DNA of 64,000 nt from Lethocerus indicus (GCA_019843655.1 JACDQD010000103.1:6820001-6884000); one strand, 5' to 3'; positions 35,416 to 49,892 are shown, counted from the stretch's first letter. Notes: generated by a model from the sequence alone, not told the origin. Program-made: numbers and translations.

Positions 35416-36888
35416 ATCTAGAAGTAATCGTAAAAAGGCAATTAGCGACGTGCCGGCATGCATTTGCGCTATAAATTTTTAATAATTGTGAATAAAGAAG
35501 AAACTGATGATATAATAATTTTATACTGAAAATGCATTATATGTAAAGGGAGCATTAATGGTAACATTTAGTCGCGATAACCGTTTAATTTAATGAAAAC
35601 CAATATGAATACAAATTTGAATTCCAATTGTACCAAAGAAATAATTTTTTTTACGAACGTGTAAGAGAAATTAACTTACTTATCGATAAAAAAAAGGGTT
35701 CGTGAAAATCAGGCAGTAGGAGGGGTAAATGAGAGGTTTTCTCGCTAACTTTGGAAACAGAATGGCCAACCTACCACTCCAAAATATCCAATTTAATATT
35801 ACAGTTATACCTTCTACTAATATATCTGTTCAATATACGTTTTATAAGAATTTAAATAGGGAACATTTACAAACTTTCTTTGCCCATATGTTTTTGAAAA
35901 TTATTTAACCAAAACAATTATATGATATTTAAGCTTAGACGAAGAAATAAATCATAATTTCATTTTGTAAAATCAGCTCAAATATAATAAAGATATAAAG
36001 AGTCCTTTATAAATGACCATGGAACAAATAGTAATTTACGTATTGAAGAGATTTCAGAGACACACGAAAAAAAATGATAAAATGTCTTCGTGTAAATAAT
36101 TTTTCGTGTTTCCGATTCTTATTATAAAACCAAAATTATAATATCTATTCACACTTAAACAACTTTGTTAATATTTCGTCAAACAAATATTGTACAAATA
36201 TTGCTTTTTTATACGAGTATATTTGTCATGCGAGATTATTCGTTATACAAGTATGAATATATTCATTGATTGAAGAGGCACAGTCCAGTTTAAATAGACT
36301 GTTTAAATTAAAGTGGTAAAATTAGTGTCATTGTAACAATAGTGTTGGAACCCTGTTCAATTTATATTATGTTGGTAATAATATCTATTTGTTGAAATAT
36401 TCAGATTTAATACAAATGAATACTTTTTAACTTCAAGAGGGTTTACTGTCAAACTCTTCAAGCATTATTTCATTTAAGCTAGGTAATGTATACCAATCTT
36501 ATAATATTATCTATATAGTACTAGATTATTGTATAATTTAAGGGAGACATAACGTCTATAAAACTTTGCAGAGAGTAAGAGAATCCACTTCAACTGAAAC
36601 ACTTTCATTTGATATTATACTTTGTTGTATACATATAATTATTAGAGTATACATAAGATTAGAAATAAACAATTATATATTTCATGAATCTTGCTGAAAA
36701 TCACAATCATAAAGCTAAAGGAATAAGCATTAATAAAAATCATTAGTGTGCAATCTATTAATTGCATTATATCATTGAATATTATGAATATTATTTTATG
36801 AAATTATATCATTGTAACATTGAAGGTGTACAATATTAAAATATATCAGTAAACATTTAATTAACCAGATGTTCAAATATAAATTCAA
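35416..36888. other. AT-rich intergenic DNA
   Basis: 5' flank of ATP5F1D and 3' flank of the beta-glucosidase gene, both on the minus strand. No gene is seen. CpG is present near 35.4-35.75 kb and scarce beyond. Confidence 0.5.
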
Positions 36889-39845
36889 CTATGAATTAGC
36901 AGCTATAAGTTCCTTGAAATATTCTACAGAAGCCCTTGGGATTCGAGTTCTATTAGGAGATGAAAAATCAACTTCATATATACCAAACTTTTGCCTGAAA
37001 TATAAGAATAAGTTGAATTATTGTGTTTAATTTCATGATTTTTTGACAAAATCAATTGTATTTATATACTCACGTGTAACCATCTCGCCATTCAAAATTG
37101 TCCATTAAACTCCAAACAGTAAAACCTATGACTTTGCACCCATCTACATTAATTGCTTTTAACATTTCTGACAGATAAGCCTAGAAGTAATTAGAGGTGC
37201 TAGGTGAATGGTGTAACAATAATTGATTTGAATTGAAGAAGTAATAATAAAAAACCTTCAATCATTTTGTTCAGCTTACATTATAGTAGTCTATCCTTTC
37301 CTTGTCGTCAGTTTTAACCATAGTAGTGTTATCACTGTAACCATTTTCTGTTATGAAAACATGTTGATTACCATATTCTTTTTTAATCCAATTTAATACA
37401 CCCCTGAATCCCTCAGGAACCACCTATGTATTAAATAAACATTCATGAGGCACATAACAATATTAATCACATTGTATTCCACTATAGTTCGTTAATTGAT
37501 ATTATATACTGTACTTCTTCAAATTTAACTTATTCCTTTGGTTATTCATAAAAGAATGAATTAAATAAAATAATTTATAGTTATAAATAAATCAAAGTAT
37601 AAGCAAAGAACACAGCCTCATTGTGTTCTATAAGAAACAATAAAAAAGCTCAAAGGATAAACATATGATTTTAATTGCTTATATACCTTGTTCCAAGATG
37701 CACCAGTAGAAGGCCATTTTGGATCATCTGATAGCTGTATTTTGGAATCTAAATATAATGATGGATTCTTACCCATTTTTCCAGTTGTACACAGGTGACT
37801 TGTATAGTGGTTGAGGCCAAAAAAATCATATGTCCCTGAATGTAGTAGCAAATTCATTATGATTAAAAATATTTTTATAAAAATGTTTAAAATATGTTAT
37901 ACATTATAGTTTTACAAAACAGTAATCTAAATGACTGCTATTAAAAGCAAGTGACAATATTCAAAGAATTAATTCCTGAGCTATTTATAAATATAACAGA
38001 CAATAAAGTATCTACCTTTTATAAATTTTATTTCCTCGCGTGTAAAGACTGGTAAGCGAGAACGCATTCTACCTTCACTTGCACTATTCCTGTCCACATA
38101 ATCTCTTATCACTGTTGGATAGTCACCAGTGCTACTATAAATTGGATGACCAAATAAACCAAACTGTAAACATTTTATAAACAATGCAATGTTTTTATAT
38201 TTTTCATTCTACAACTTTCATTTATAAAAAGAAGTTCTTTATAACTGTCTATTGATATTTGTATTGAGTACCGTAAATTGAAGCCAGCGCTCTGTAGCAA
38301 TAACGTCTTCTTCTGAATTAGTTAAAGGAAAGCAAAATGATCCACTCAGAGTTATGCTTACTCTACCTAAAGTAATAGTCTATAATTAATTCCTTATACA
38401 GATTTCATAAAAAAGAATACTTTTGCATTCAATTTACCTTTTTGTTGCGGCTTGAAATGCTTCTCATATAACCTGTAAGCTCTGGCATGTGCTTTGATCA
38501 GTGTATGGGCTGCTAAATATTCCCCTACACCATTTAAGTTGAGTGCTGGAGCATAAGTATCACTACCATAACCCATAATTACTTCAAATGGTTCATTTAT
38601 TGTAATCCACCATTTAACCTTAAAGAAATGACATCTATTTTATATTTTTATTTGACACTAATAAAAAACCAATGTTATAGTTACAAAAGTGGTAATGATA
38701 AAAGTAAAATAGGCTTGGAATTATGTACACATATTATATACCAAAAAAATAATACTCCTACTTTATTTCCAAAAGCTGAAAACATTATATAAGCATAATC
38801 TTCAAAATAATCTGCAAGGATTGGATTTGTCCAACCACCTATATCTTGTAGTCGCTGTGGTAGGTCCCAGTGGTAAAGTGTAACCTGAAAGAGTTATCTA
38901 TTGAAATAAAATTCACCTAGGATTTTGTTTTATCTATCTGTCATAATACAGAGAGCATTTTACGTAGTACTCTATTACTTAACCATTGGTTGTATGCCAT
39001 TTTTTAAAAGTTCATCTATAAGTCTCATGTAATATCTTAAACCATCCTCATTGATATTTGTTATGTCTCCAGTTGGTAAAACTCGGGCCCATGAAATAGA
39101 GAATCTGTAGGCTTTGAACTAGAAAAATTGACCAGTTATTAAATGGCAGTTATTAGGTATAGAGGTGTTCATTAGGACTAGCTGTTACGATTTGTTAGCT
39201 GACATTGATTGGTTATTGTAAAGATAAGATGTAATAACCTAAAATGTGATGTTCTATACGAAAACCAAACCAAAATTAGCATAAATTTACTTTTCCCAAA
39301 GCATTTGTTATCACAAAACTTTAAGCGATTTTTTGTAAAGCCACTGCTACTTACTCCAACATACTTCATAAGATCAACATCTTCCTTATATTTGTGATAT
39401 GAATCACAAGCTATGTCACCATTCAACTCATCACGAATGAAATTTGGATATTTATGAGTAATTCTGTCCCATATGTTTTCACCTTTACCTGCAAAGATAT
39501 ATTTACTTTATCACAAAAATGCTATGCATATGGTGAATGGAACACAGAGAATTATAATAGTAATATAAAGTTTATTATCTTATATATCTTATAATATATT
39601 ATCTTAAATCTTAATGGAATTATAATTCCATTTGCTACAGATTTTAACTTACCTCCTTCATTCCATCCTCCCTCAATTTGGTAAGATGCAGATGCAGAAG
39701 AAAAAATGAAACCTTTTGGAAATTTTCCATTTTTGTAACTGGTATCATTTAACAAATTTATAGCCAGTGAACATTTAAAGGATAATAAACCCAATAATAG
39801 TAGAAGAAATAAAAATTGCATTTGTTTACTCATTAATACTTCCAT
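36889..39845 (-). CDS. Beta-glucosidase, glycoside hydrolase family 1 (myrosinase/lactase-phlorizin hydrolase-like)
   Basis: Eleven exons (5' to 3'): 39845-39653, 39488-39355, 39118-38984, 38884-38762, 38618-38438, 38366-38272, 38163-38016, 37835-37687, 37423-37280, 37180-37074 and 36994-36889. All phases match and give 504 residues, normal for insect GH1. A strong signal peptide (Leu-rich, ending near CSLA) makes it a secreted enzyme, probably a digestive or detoxifying beta-glucosidase. The GH1 N-terminal signature is [20 protein letters not shown]. The acid/base glutamate is E204 in TINEPFEV and the nucleophile is E412 in [20 protein letters not shown] and [23 protein letters not shown] are also diagnostic. 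ATG codons at residues 5 and 9 are alternative starts. The sequence alone does not settle the substrate. It is intact and single copy within this window. Confidence 0.95.
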
Positions 39846-40950
39846 ATTTGAAATGTCTAAAAAAATTAATATAATTATAATTAAATATAATAATATTTTA
39901 ACTGATATTTAAATTCACTTCTTACAATTGTTGGATATTTTTTGAATTATAATCTACAACTATATTATTCTACTTTTATTGAAATATTCAAATTAATTTT
40001 TTGATTATTGCTTTATTGTTTTTCTTAATTAATTTCTAGATGTTCTATATCTAAGTTAATAATGAGTGTATATTTCCTAAACATCAAATAATTATCATTT
40101 AAGATTATTATATTAGTATGTTTCCTTTATAAATGTGAACTGTCTGTTTAAAAAAAACAAATCCAAATAAAGCTTCTTCTTATGTGCTTAACAACTCTAT
40201 TATACTCTAAGAAATCAAAATTCACATTCATTTGAAGTAAATTATGACATAAATACTTATCAAGAGATGTAAAATGTCCACAATAAGTACTGCATGCACA
40301 AATAATGTAAAAGGAACTTGAAATCTAACCTATCTGTTCTACAACGTATTTCAAACACTTTCTATGACCTGTCAGTAACTAATCTGTTTTAACTATCGCT
40401 CATTAAATGGTGATAGGGCTAGATTATACCTCCTGTTTCTCACTCTCAATCTATGAATCATAACCTGCTGTTAGAAATATAGGTTACATATGTGTGTAAA
40501 TCATTTTTCATTTTTATGGTTAAGGTTGAGATTTTTAAACAATTTTAAAAAATTAAATCAAATAACTGAAATTCAGGATTTGTTCATTTGCATAAACATG
40601 TAATAATAATAACTATCTAGCAATAATAAATAATCAGTACTATATATGAATAAATTGTATACATACTATCAATTAGACCTTTCAAATTATCTTTACATAA
40701 GAAGATTAGAGGTATGATATTGGATACATACCAAAATGTTCTAATATGTAATATGCTATAAATTTAAAGATTATAAACTAAGAAAATAAAGATATGAAAG
40801 TATTCCTGAAAAGATTTATAATTAATGAATCATAACAGTTTAGTGTCAATATTAACCATCTATACAAATATTATTTATAAAAAACAAATAATAAAATTCA
40901 TTTAAATTGTAAAAATATTGCTTTTATTTTTATATTAGTAAAATTTTTTA

Positions 40951-41000
<50 letters not shown>

Positions 41001-41687
41001 TTACTCTTGCCCTTAAGATTCAGTTGCTACTCCGGTTTTAATATTCCAAATTATAATATTTTAAATAATATTTATTATTTATAGGTTATGATGTTTAAAA
41101 TAAATGCTGCTTTAAAATTATGATTGTGTTTAAAATTTAACTTATTATTACAATGTCAATAGTACACAATGACCTTGGTTCTGGGCATATTTGTAATGTT
41201 TATACTCCCTTATTTAACAACCCAAATCCGGCTTAGAAGAATATAGCAAATGATTAGGGAAATATAAATAGTCAAGACATAACTGCTATTTTTTGTGTAT
41301 TAAAAATAAATATACAATCACAAACTGACTGAAAATTAAGGCCTGCAATCTTCACAGATCTTAGAATGGAATGAGATTCATTCAATGTATTGTCATTCGG
41401 GTGTCATCGGGCATCTAAATCCAGTTTAAAAACTTGGGGCAATTCTACCGATTTTCTTTGGTCCGATTAAAATTACAAGCAGTCTGTACATGGTAGAGCT
41501 GTGATCTCTTTGGAACCGGGCATAAAACTTAACGATAATATTAACAAATGGAGATTTTTTTCTCGCTCGCTTTGTACGGGGAAAACATTTTGAAAAATAT
41601 TACGAAAATATTCTGAAGCGTTTGAATGGGGTAACTTTGGCGAGCCCGGAGGGATATTTTTGAGACATATCTGGTCGAAGAATTGGC
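39846..41687. other. AT-rich intergenic DNA
   Basis: 5' flank of the beta-glucosidase gene, then the 3' flank of the first cuticular protein gene. No gene is seen. CpG content rises sharply near 41.35 kb, where the next CpG-rich domain begins. Confidence 0.5.
40954..40994. repeat. (AT)n microsatellite
   Basis: About 41 bases of alternating AT. Confidence 0.95.
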
Positions 41688-44600
41688 CTAGTAATGGAGG
41701 TATTGGGGATGAGAGGTGACCGGGGTAGGGTGGAGCGATGGGCCGATCTTCTTGACGACAGCGTTGAATCCGTTGTGATCGTCGGCGGTGTACTCGACGA
41801 TCCTGACAGAACCGTCGGGCTCGACCAGGCTGTATTCTCCCTTAACGACGTCCCCGTCTCTCTCCTCGTACTGGTGCTTGATATCACCGGTGTGGGGGTC
41901 GTGGACTCCGTAGTTGAAAGCGTACTTGGGGTAGGACTGGAAAGTAAAAAAGATATCCCGTTCAGCCCGGTGTCTAGGGCACAAAAGAAGTGGATGTACC
42001 ATGGATATTGCGATGGGGCTGCTCATACCGGACGTCCCACTAATCCTTTACCTACTCCACCTTTGATTACAATTTTACTCGTAAAGATAATAATTTTCTC
42101 GATTGGTAGGTTACCAATGAGGCGTCCTGTCTGCGCTGTTACTGTGCCACTACTACTACCGCTATGTTGCTACTGAGATGTCCAAGTCGGCCTAGCATAG
42201 AACCGAAGCGGCGAATGGAGACAGAAGATCGCAAGAACGATGGCTACAAAACCCTTTCGGGCAACCAAACAGGTATGTCGTAAAGATAATACTTAAACGC
42301 CCGTATTGAAAACAAATTTATAACTCGAAATTGAGATTTTTAATAATAACGATGAAAGTTCGATAATTAAACATAGTTTAGGTATCTACAAAGGGCGGTG
42401 ATAAGAAACCGAAATTGACATATTCCCTCGGTCTGGATATTGGGCATAGTCGACAATATTCTAATAGTTGACACCAGTCTAATGGTTCTGGGAGTAATTT
42501 AAAATATTTGCTAAAAATAAATAATACGAATTATAAGGCAGGCTGGCAAGTTCTAGATTTGAAAAAGACTCAACAAAAAGATTGAACAAATGAAAAGTAA
42601 CGACTTCCTTTCCTTACCGTGGCCTCGATAAATAGCAGTAGTGGTTTTACTGAGCTACCAATAATTTTAAATGGTATAAATGGGAAAAAACTGTGTCCGG
42701 ATTTCCGCCGTTCTAACGAAGGCGGTGGTTGACAGTCGGGGTTATGTTTCATTGTCTACTTTTTAAGTTGAAATAGCCTAAAAGCTCAATATACTACCTT
42801 CGTCGGTTTTGATCGGGCGTCCACTTATAACTGTTGTGTAGGACAACACTTGCTATAAAATTTGAAACGATCATTTGGTAATTGGGCGGAATAAAGATAA
42901 AGGCCACTGTCAGTTAGATAAAGTTGTATCTTTGACTTTGGGCCCGTCAAGGGCGACCCCGGCCTTTGCCCCCATCGCTCTGGCCAATAGCACACAGAAA
43001 ACGCAATCGCTAATCGTGCTTGAAAATTAATTTCATTTGATTTCGGTTGGGTAACTGCTTGTGTAAGTCTTTTCAGGTTTCTACATTATCATTCTTGTTG
43101 GCGGTTTCGATTGTTTTCACAATGAAAAATGGCCGGTGTCAATTCACTATAGTCAAATATCGTCACTATATACCGTTTCCGATAAATATCGCTGAAATTC
43201 CGAAAGCAATCAATATCGGGTAGCGGAGATCAACCTCGCGCATTCCCCTCGAAATCTCGGTTACTTAATATTTAATTGAATGTTATTAAACTTCCGAAGT
43301 TGATTTCCGGCCGTCTTGCAATAAATAAAACACAATCCTTCTTTTTATTAAGACGGCCATAGCGCGCAATTATAACGGAGGCTTTCTTTTGCTTCGACAT
43401 TCGCGTGCCGAGGAAACAATGCAGGAGCCAGATTAGCGTGAAATCGGACCGAGTTGTACACGTTGTACTGGGTCAGGGGCAAGTTCCACTGCATATCAGG
43501 CAACCTGTTCTTTCATTAGAGTCCTCCAAAACTCCTTTGTGTGACCAAATCGATTGGATTCATCCACGAAGAGGAATTCTGCCAGTCTTCCCTCTGACCG
43601 ATATAGCTAAAACGGGAATGAATTCTTCTCCACAGTATCACCGACACTTGTACGTAAAAATGTAAATTGTACTTACAAAATCATCGCGATTGGCGAGGTT
43701 AAAATAGACAGATTTGGACTAAGTGGAATAACTTATGCTTGCATTCTAAAACAAAAAAAAATATGGTTCACGGTTCATTACTCGCGGCCTTCCAAAAGTA
43801 TATAGGCCACCTTTCAGTTGCTGTAAACAATACGTTTTAGTCGACAACAAAAGCGTGAAGGATTTCTTTCGGACCACAAATCTAGCCGCGGAATGTAAAC
43901 GCCTTTCTTCGATTGCATAAGTTTCCTAATGCGTGATGGTTCTGCCTTCCATATTCAAATGTTGCCACAACTTAATTCAATTAAGAATAACTTTCAAACT
44001 CTACTCAGGTGTAATCGTCGCCCAAATCTCCTTCAAAGTATATTTCCGCTTCGGTCAGAATTAAAAATAGCGGCCCCGGAATATTCGTTTACATTCTTAA
44101 AACTTCCGATCCGTTCCTAAAGACTAACCTAATTATGGCTGCAGTCAACGTTTTAATTTCGCAAAAATTCAATTAATTACATCGCGCCCATTTTTCCGAG
44201 GGAACCGACTATCTTTTTTTCGAATCTCGAGATATAGATGTTACACAGTGCAATTTGCCCATAAGCAACATTGGATCCCATTGTGATGGTAAATGTGCAA
44301 GGTGTTTCCCAACGTGAGTTTCGATATTCCATTTTTTCCCTAGAGCCTTATATTGTTTAATATAGTTATCCCTCGTCTCATCAATTATCGATCCTTATCT
44401 GTTAATCCATTCTATTACTAAAATGAGCTTTGCAATTTTTATGATTGCAAGAATTTTGGATTGGATTTATTCCAAAAACATTCCAACTTAATTTAACGAC
44501 AATTTGTTGTACATTTATACTTCACGATATCTGTAATAACAATTTTTCATTATATAGATTTAATTCTAATGAATTTGGAGTCGGATTATTTCGTTAATTT

Positions 44601-45955
44601 ATAATCAAAGACAAATGGAAGAAATGGATTCGGCGACATATATTATAAGCGTTGGTTTTCCCAGTCTTAACCGCGTGTTGAATGTTGAAACTCCTATCAC
44701 CAAAGTTTGATATCGATTAAAATGTTATCAACGCTATTGTACTTGTCACGGAGAATTATATACTGTCATATAAAGCCTAATAAACTGTCCGGATGGTCTG
44801 TCGCCACTCGCTAATTTTTGTTTATGCTAGACTGGGTTTGAGTCAGCTGTCGAGGAGTACAGGATAATTTGATTGGATGTTCTTAACGATCGGTGGTCCG
44901 TGTTATACTTACGTAATGCTCGTGATCGTGGTGAGGCGCGTAGTTGGCGTACTCGACTCCATTGTAGGCCGGAACGGGTACGGGTACGTGTGCGGGGGCG
45001 GGGCGGGGCTGGTACGGGGCCACGTGGTCCACCACCGGGTGTGCGACCTCCTGGGGTAGGACGTGGTACTCCGGCGTGTATACAGGTACGTCGGGGATGT
45101 GCTCGTAGGAGGGTATGCCGATGGGGGCGACCGCCACTGCCGAGTGTCGGTAATCCTGCGGTATGACGTAGTGGTCCAGGCTGGGATAATGCTCCGGCCC
45201 CACCGGTACCAAACCGCCCTCGGACCCGCTTAACACGCACCCTACCACCATCACTAGAGCCGCTAACTGTTGGAAAAAATGTCAATGAACTCAATCCTTG
45301 TTAGAACGCGATTAAAAAATGATTTCTTGCTAACTATGCAAGGAAATTACGTTTGAGTTTCGACTATCCAGAACGCAAAGGGCACAGTTTAAGATCCATA
45401 CGGTTCTTGAATCTGTTCGACTTTTCTCAAATTTCCGTAAGCGCTCGACTTTTTCTATAGTTTTTATGAACCCTTTTGCCAAAAAAATCTTCGAGAGAAT
45501 ACATCCTAAGGCGTTTTAACCAGGCGTTTAATCCGCCGGTCTTGTCCAATTCCCCTTATCTACACCCATTTATTCGCGCCGTTATGACCGATTGTAATAA
45601 ACACTTCATGTATTATCATATGAAAAACAAATATATTATTTCGACCGAGCATTGCAATACATGAAAAATCTTTTTGTGCCGTTTGTTTAAAAATATTTTA
45701 TGGATATTACGAGTTTCGAGTTATTTAAAATTTCATAATCGGATCGAGTAAATGTACAAGCGGAATTGCCGATAACAGATATCTTAATTTCGTGTGTTTT
45801 AAAATTCAGTAAATGTGGGAGGAAATCCGATGAATTCCTTTGCAAAGATTGACATGTTGTTTAGTTGGTTGTTATAAAATGTGTACAATGGTGGTGACTC
45901 ATAAGAGGGTAAAAGCTCTGAAAGTGGAAATAAAGCCTACCTTGTATTGGGCCAT
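41688..45955 (-). CDS. Cuticular protein, RR-2 (CPR) family
   Basis: Three exons (5' to 3'): 45955-45941, 45266-44913 and 41936-41688, all in phase 0, 205 residues. Exon 1 encodes only MAQYK, a classical arrangement for insect CPR genes, and exon 2 continues the signal peptide ([17 protein letters not shown]). Exon 2 adds a spacer rich in Pro, Val, His and Tyr ([20 protein letters not shown]) with AP/PV repeats, typical of structural cuticle. Exon 3 carries a full RR-2 extended Rebers-Riddiford chitin-binding domain: [38 protein letters not shown], then [17 protein letters not shown]. It is expected to be secreted by epidermis and to bind chitin in hard cuticle. A TATA box is at 46029. Intron 2 is 3.0 kb. 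The gene lies in CpG-rich DNA, unlike the housekeeping genes. Confidence 0.94.
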
Positions 45956-46028
45956 TATTGTTGAGGTTTGTTGTTTGTGTCTCTGTCGATGTTTGAGAAC
46001 TGCGATGGTCAGCGAGGGAGAGGGCGCT

Positions 46029-46036
46029 CTTATATA
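46029..46036 (-). promoter_or_regulatory. TATA box of the first RR-2 gene
   Basis: TATATAAG on the minus strand, 74 bases upstream of the start codon. A CAGTT initiator-like site near 46001 sits about 30 bases downstream, the expected distance. Tissue-specific cuticle genes often use TATA promoters. Confidence 0.65.
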
Positions 46037-48130
46037 GCGCGAGGTAGAAGGGGTCTCCGTTGGGCAATTGTGGGCTTCAACCTTGCCCAACGCGGGGAGG
46101 ATATTCCCCTCTCTTCTAGCCTCCGTCACTCCAAACATTAGTCTACAGTCTGTCGGACTAACCGGAATTCATGATAATTAAAATGAAACCAAAATCCAGG
46201 ACCGATAATCGAATTAAGTAATAAAATAGTTACACTCTGAAACAAAACAAACATTGGATACATATAGTCTCCATATTACTCTGTATGGTCAAGCCTCTAT
46301 TTTATTAATTCAAACTCTTGCGGTGTTTGTATGTTCGTGACGAAATCGAATATTTGGGACCTTTCCGGAAAAAAAAGACTTAGACTACTTTGCATCAAAA
46401 GATGGCCAACAATGTTTGTTTTCCTGATAACTGCTACTAAGTACCTTTTTTCAAGCCGAACCTTGCTGAACATTAGCTCAGTGGACGCCCAAAACCCAGC
46501 GGCGCATCGCTAACTGCAATCGGGTGGCTAGCATCTATTGATATATATATAATTAATTACTAATATACTTGATGTATATTAATCAATTCCTAAAGTTCCA
46601 CCGTTACCTCTCGGTCAATCCGTTTCGCGACTGATATTTTTAAAGAATACAGTGAAAAACGAGACTGTATACATCCATCCATGATGGTATTAATGGAAAT
46701 GAAGTAATCTCTATGATAATCCACTCATCCCAGATTCCTGAAAACACCTTAGCTCTTATTTATATTATGAGCGTGACATAAATGAATTGTTCGTCATAAG
46801 ACGAATTATTCCTCGCTAAATTTAGTATTACGTTAGAGTGACTCTATTTTGGAAACAAAAACAGGGTTTATACGAAGCATTAATTAATAAGCAATACAGA
46901 CCAATTCGGTAACTGTCCCTACATGTAGGGGTTATAGGACCAGTAACTGTTCAACTGCTCTGTTATAACTGTTCGACTGACTCCTGACTGTTAAATGAAT
47001 TTAACACATATATTCTAAATAAAACTTACGCGCGAAACAAATAACACCCACTCACCAGGGTAAGAGTCTTCCATTAAAAATATTCAAAGAACATAAGCGA
47101 ATATAATAAAATAAAAGTATGTATTTTTCATTAGTTCATTTTACACTCACGATCAAACAATCGCAGTGCACACTCTCCGCTCGTTAATTTTCACCATAGT
47201 CACAGTGTTACTGTCCAGACACTAACATAGCCTGTTACTAATCGTATCTATGGCCTAAGACGAGAAAAACGGACCGAATGTTGTCACCTTTATTAGCGCC
47301 GGTAGTGCCTCACGGAGTGCTACTGACGGTGGCGAGGAGCCTAAACCAGTCTAGCTTAATTAGTGATGATATTCCAAGCATTTTTATTTCACAAAATATT
47401 TTTCCATGCGCCATTCGTTAATTGACGGTTCGGATGCATTTTGAAAATACGGCGACACGGGTTTATAATTGCGAGGTCTAAACCCCGCCGCGCCTGTTTA
47501 TGGCTTTTAGAACGATCATAGGAATCGTAGGCGTGGCTTTTTATCGCCGAGATCCGGGTACTGAACTCACCCAAGTGGTAGTTCGCCATTTCCCGCTGGT
47601 GGGGCCTCCAGCTATTGCGCCAAACAGCCGTTTTTCCAAGGCCGATAAGGAGTTCTAAAAAAATACAGACCTTTTCGTATTGGACAGTACCGATCTTTCC
47701 TTATTTTGCTCGCATTTCGACGGACGGGAATGAAGGTTAGCGGTTGAGTGTCTCTTCGTTATTAACTGGAAAATAGTAACGCCTTGCGATGACGGTTGTG
47801 TCGAAACCTTTACCAGGTCTACTTCATTGAATTCTTCCTATAGGAAAAACCCGAGTTACAAACTCGACCTTTTATTAAAAAAAATCATTACCGTATACAA
47901 TTGTATCATTAAATCAATTACGTTTTTTAATTCGGCTTTGTACAAATCAATCCATGAAAACGACCGACCGATCACATCATACAGCACCTGTTAACGGCAG
48001 GAGCGCTATCATACCGGTTTTCTGGACTTAATATTACGATAATATTACTTAATATTCTTAATATCGTTATAGATTTAATTTTAAATAGTCGCGCGAAATT
48101 TTCCGCGACCAGCATTTGAATTATTACTAA
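46037..48130. other. CpG-rich intergenic DNA
   Basis: Upstream flank of the RR-2 gene. No gene is supported. An isolated ATG with a strong GTGAGT donor near 47064-47086 on the minus strand had no partner exon that I could find. Confidence 0.45.
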
Positions 48131-48361
48131 CTAACATCCGGTAAAATCGGGCGATACTGTCGGGAGAACCTTGGGCGGCATGTATTGAACCCCTATCTGT
48201 CCGATATTCTTACCGTCTTTTTGGAGAACACTCGAGCCAGTTCCGTTCTCCACTGGAGCTCCCCCGAATGTGTAAACTGAGTGTCCATTCCAGTAAACAA
48301 TTATGTACATCATAAGCAGAACACATATAAAGGATCTCCGGTGGAGGAGGGAGTAAAACAT
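48131..48361 (-). CDS. Possible small secreted protein, unknown family
   Basis: A single open frame of 76 codons from ATG to TAG. Residues 11-24 are strongly hydrophobic (FICVLLMMYIIVYW) after a short basic start (MFYSLLHRRS), like a signal peptide or membrane anchor. The rest is polar and Gly/Pro-rich (FGGAPVENGTGSS, then MPPKVLPTVSP). There is one late cysteine, at the C-terminus, and another in the hydrophobic segment. No domain is recognised. I found no canonical poly(A) signal or TATA box close by, so this may be a chance frame or one exon of a larger gene. Confidence 0.35.
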   Translation of the reverse strand: MFYSLLHRRSFICVLLMMYIIVYWNGHSVYTFGGAPVENGTGSSVLQKDGKNIGQIGVQYMPPKVLPTVSPDFTGC

Positions 48362-49836
48362 TTTTAAGTTTAAATACTTCTCGATGGCCTAACTGACCGG
48401 TCACACGACTCGATCCCCTTACAATGGACCTCCATTACGAGTGTTATACACATAAGAAATAAATTATCTAATTCAAATATAGCATACCCTGGCTCGATAA
48501 ACCCTTTATAAAAACATAATAAGATGATAGAGTTAAAATATTGATGGCAATAACAGGTGAAATTAAACTCTCATTGATGAAGCATAAAAAGATTTTCTTT
48601 ATAGTTTACTGGAAAATGATAGGAATTTTTATTTATTAAATAAACAACAATTTAACAATGTTGTAAAAATAGTCACTTCATTAAGCCGTTAGTACGTTCG
48701 CTGGTATTTCTTGATCGTAATATCGTGTGTTAAAAACCCTCCGTGTGTTAGCGCTCCTTTTTATGGCTCTCGCCTATTGCACAATTACCTCTACTTCATT
48801 CACTATAATCTCACTACCCCGCTATCTAGCCGTGTACAATGCTTTCTCAATTGTAAGATATTTCATATCCGCAGATTGTGTTTTTTTTTTCAAGTCCTTT
48901 TTGCAACTTCCACGTTCGCGACACTTATAGCAACGTCGAGTTTGTGTTCACTACATTCCTTTTTTTATTGCGATATTTATTCGCGAGTGCTGGAATATAT
49001 ATAAATTAACGTCAAACAGTCAAATTGCCCATTATTTATATTTCGGGAGGCAGCTTATTGTTGCGAATTTTTCGATACGATGATTTTTATATTTAAATAT
49101 CTTTAAATTGTTGTTTTACCAGTTTGCCCGTTATTGTTTAAATGTCCATCAATCATCTTTTATTACCTAACGAATAACAGACTGGCCAAGGTCTCTTAGC
49201 ACAATTGGTGACTTTTTCACTTGTTTTAGAACCCCAATTAACCGAACGGTTATCCTGCCGGTTCTCAGGATGAAGTCTCTCAATATTTTTCTTTGCCTGT
49301 CCTAACTGATTGTTCGCCATTGAACTCATGGAATCTGGACCGCTTCAGTTGTGGGAGTGAGCACCCACGACCGGTGTTGCAACATGTGAGTCGTTTATGA
49401 ACCGGGAAAGGAGGATTTTGAAAATGGGTCTTAACAATGGTCGTTCATTGTCCACTCTCCTGACCATTTCGTCTTCGATTAATTTCACATTGCCTCATTG
49501 AACAAAGATAAAAGTTATTTCACCATATACGGACGGTAAAATAAGAAGGTTCATTTAACCTACGATATCGTTCATATATTTATATCTCGTACTTATCAGA
49601 AATGCACACAGTATTCGTCGACGTTGACGAATTTCTTACATAGGTTACAAATTTACCAGATCCAATCCGGGATTTTTTAAAATCAATATCCTAACTTTTG
49701 AATTTAAAATTAAAGGAATATTTACAGTCTCTTCAGTACCATTAACGCAGTCGTAGCAAATTCCATTCCCATGTCGGATAAGGGATTACAAAGGATAAGG
49801 ATAAGGGATTCAGACCTCACACGACTTATCGTAATT

Positions 49837-49892
<56 letters not shown>

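Noticed and set aside
44827..45294. Long arginine/proline-rich frames on both strands over the second exon of the RR-2 gene
   Set aside because: Shadows of a GC-rich coding exon; the spliced frame has the signal peptide and correct phases.
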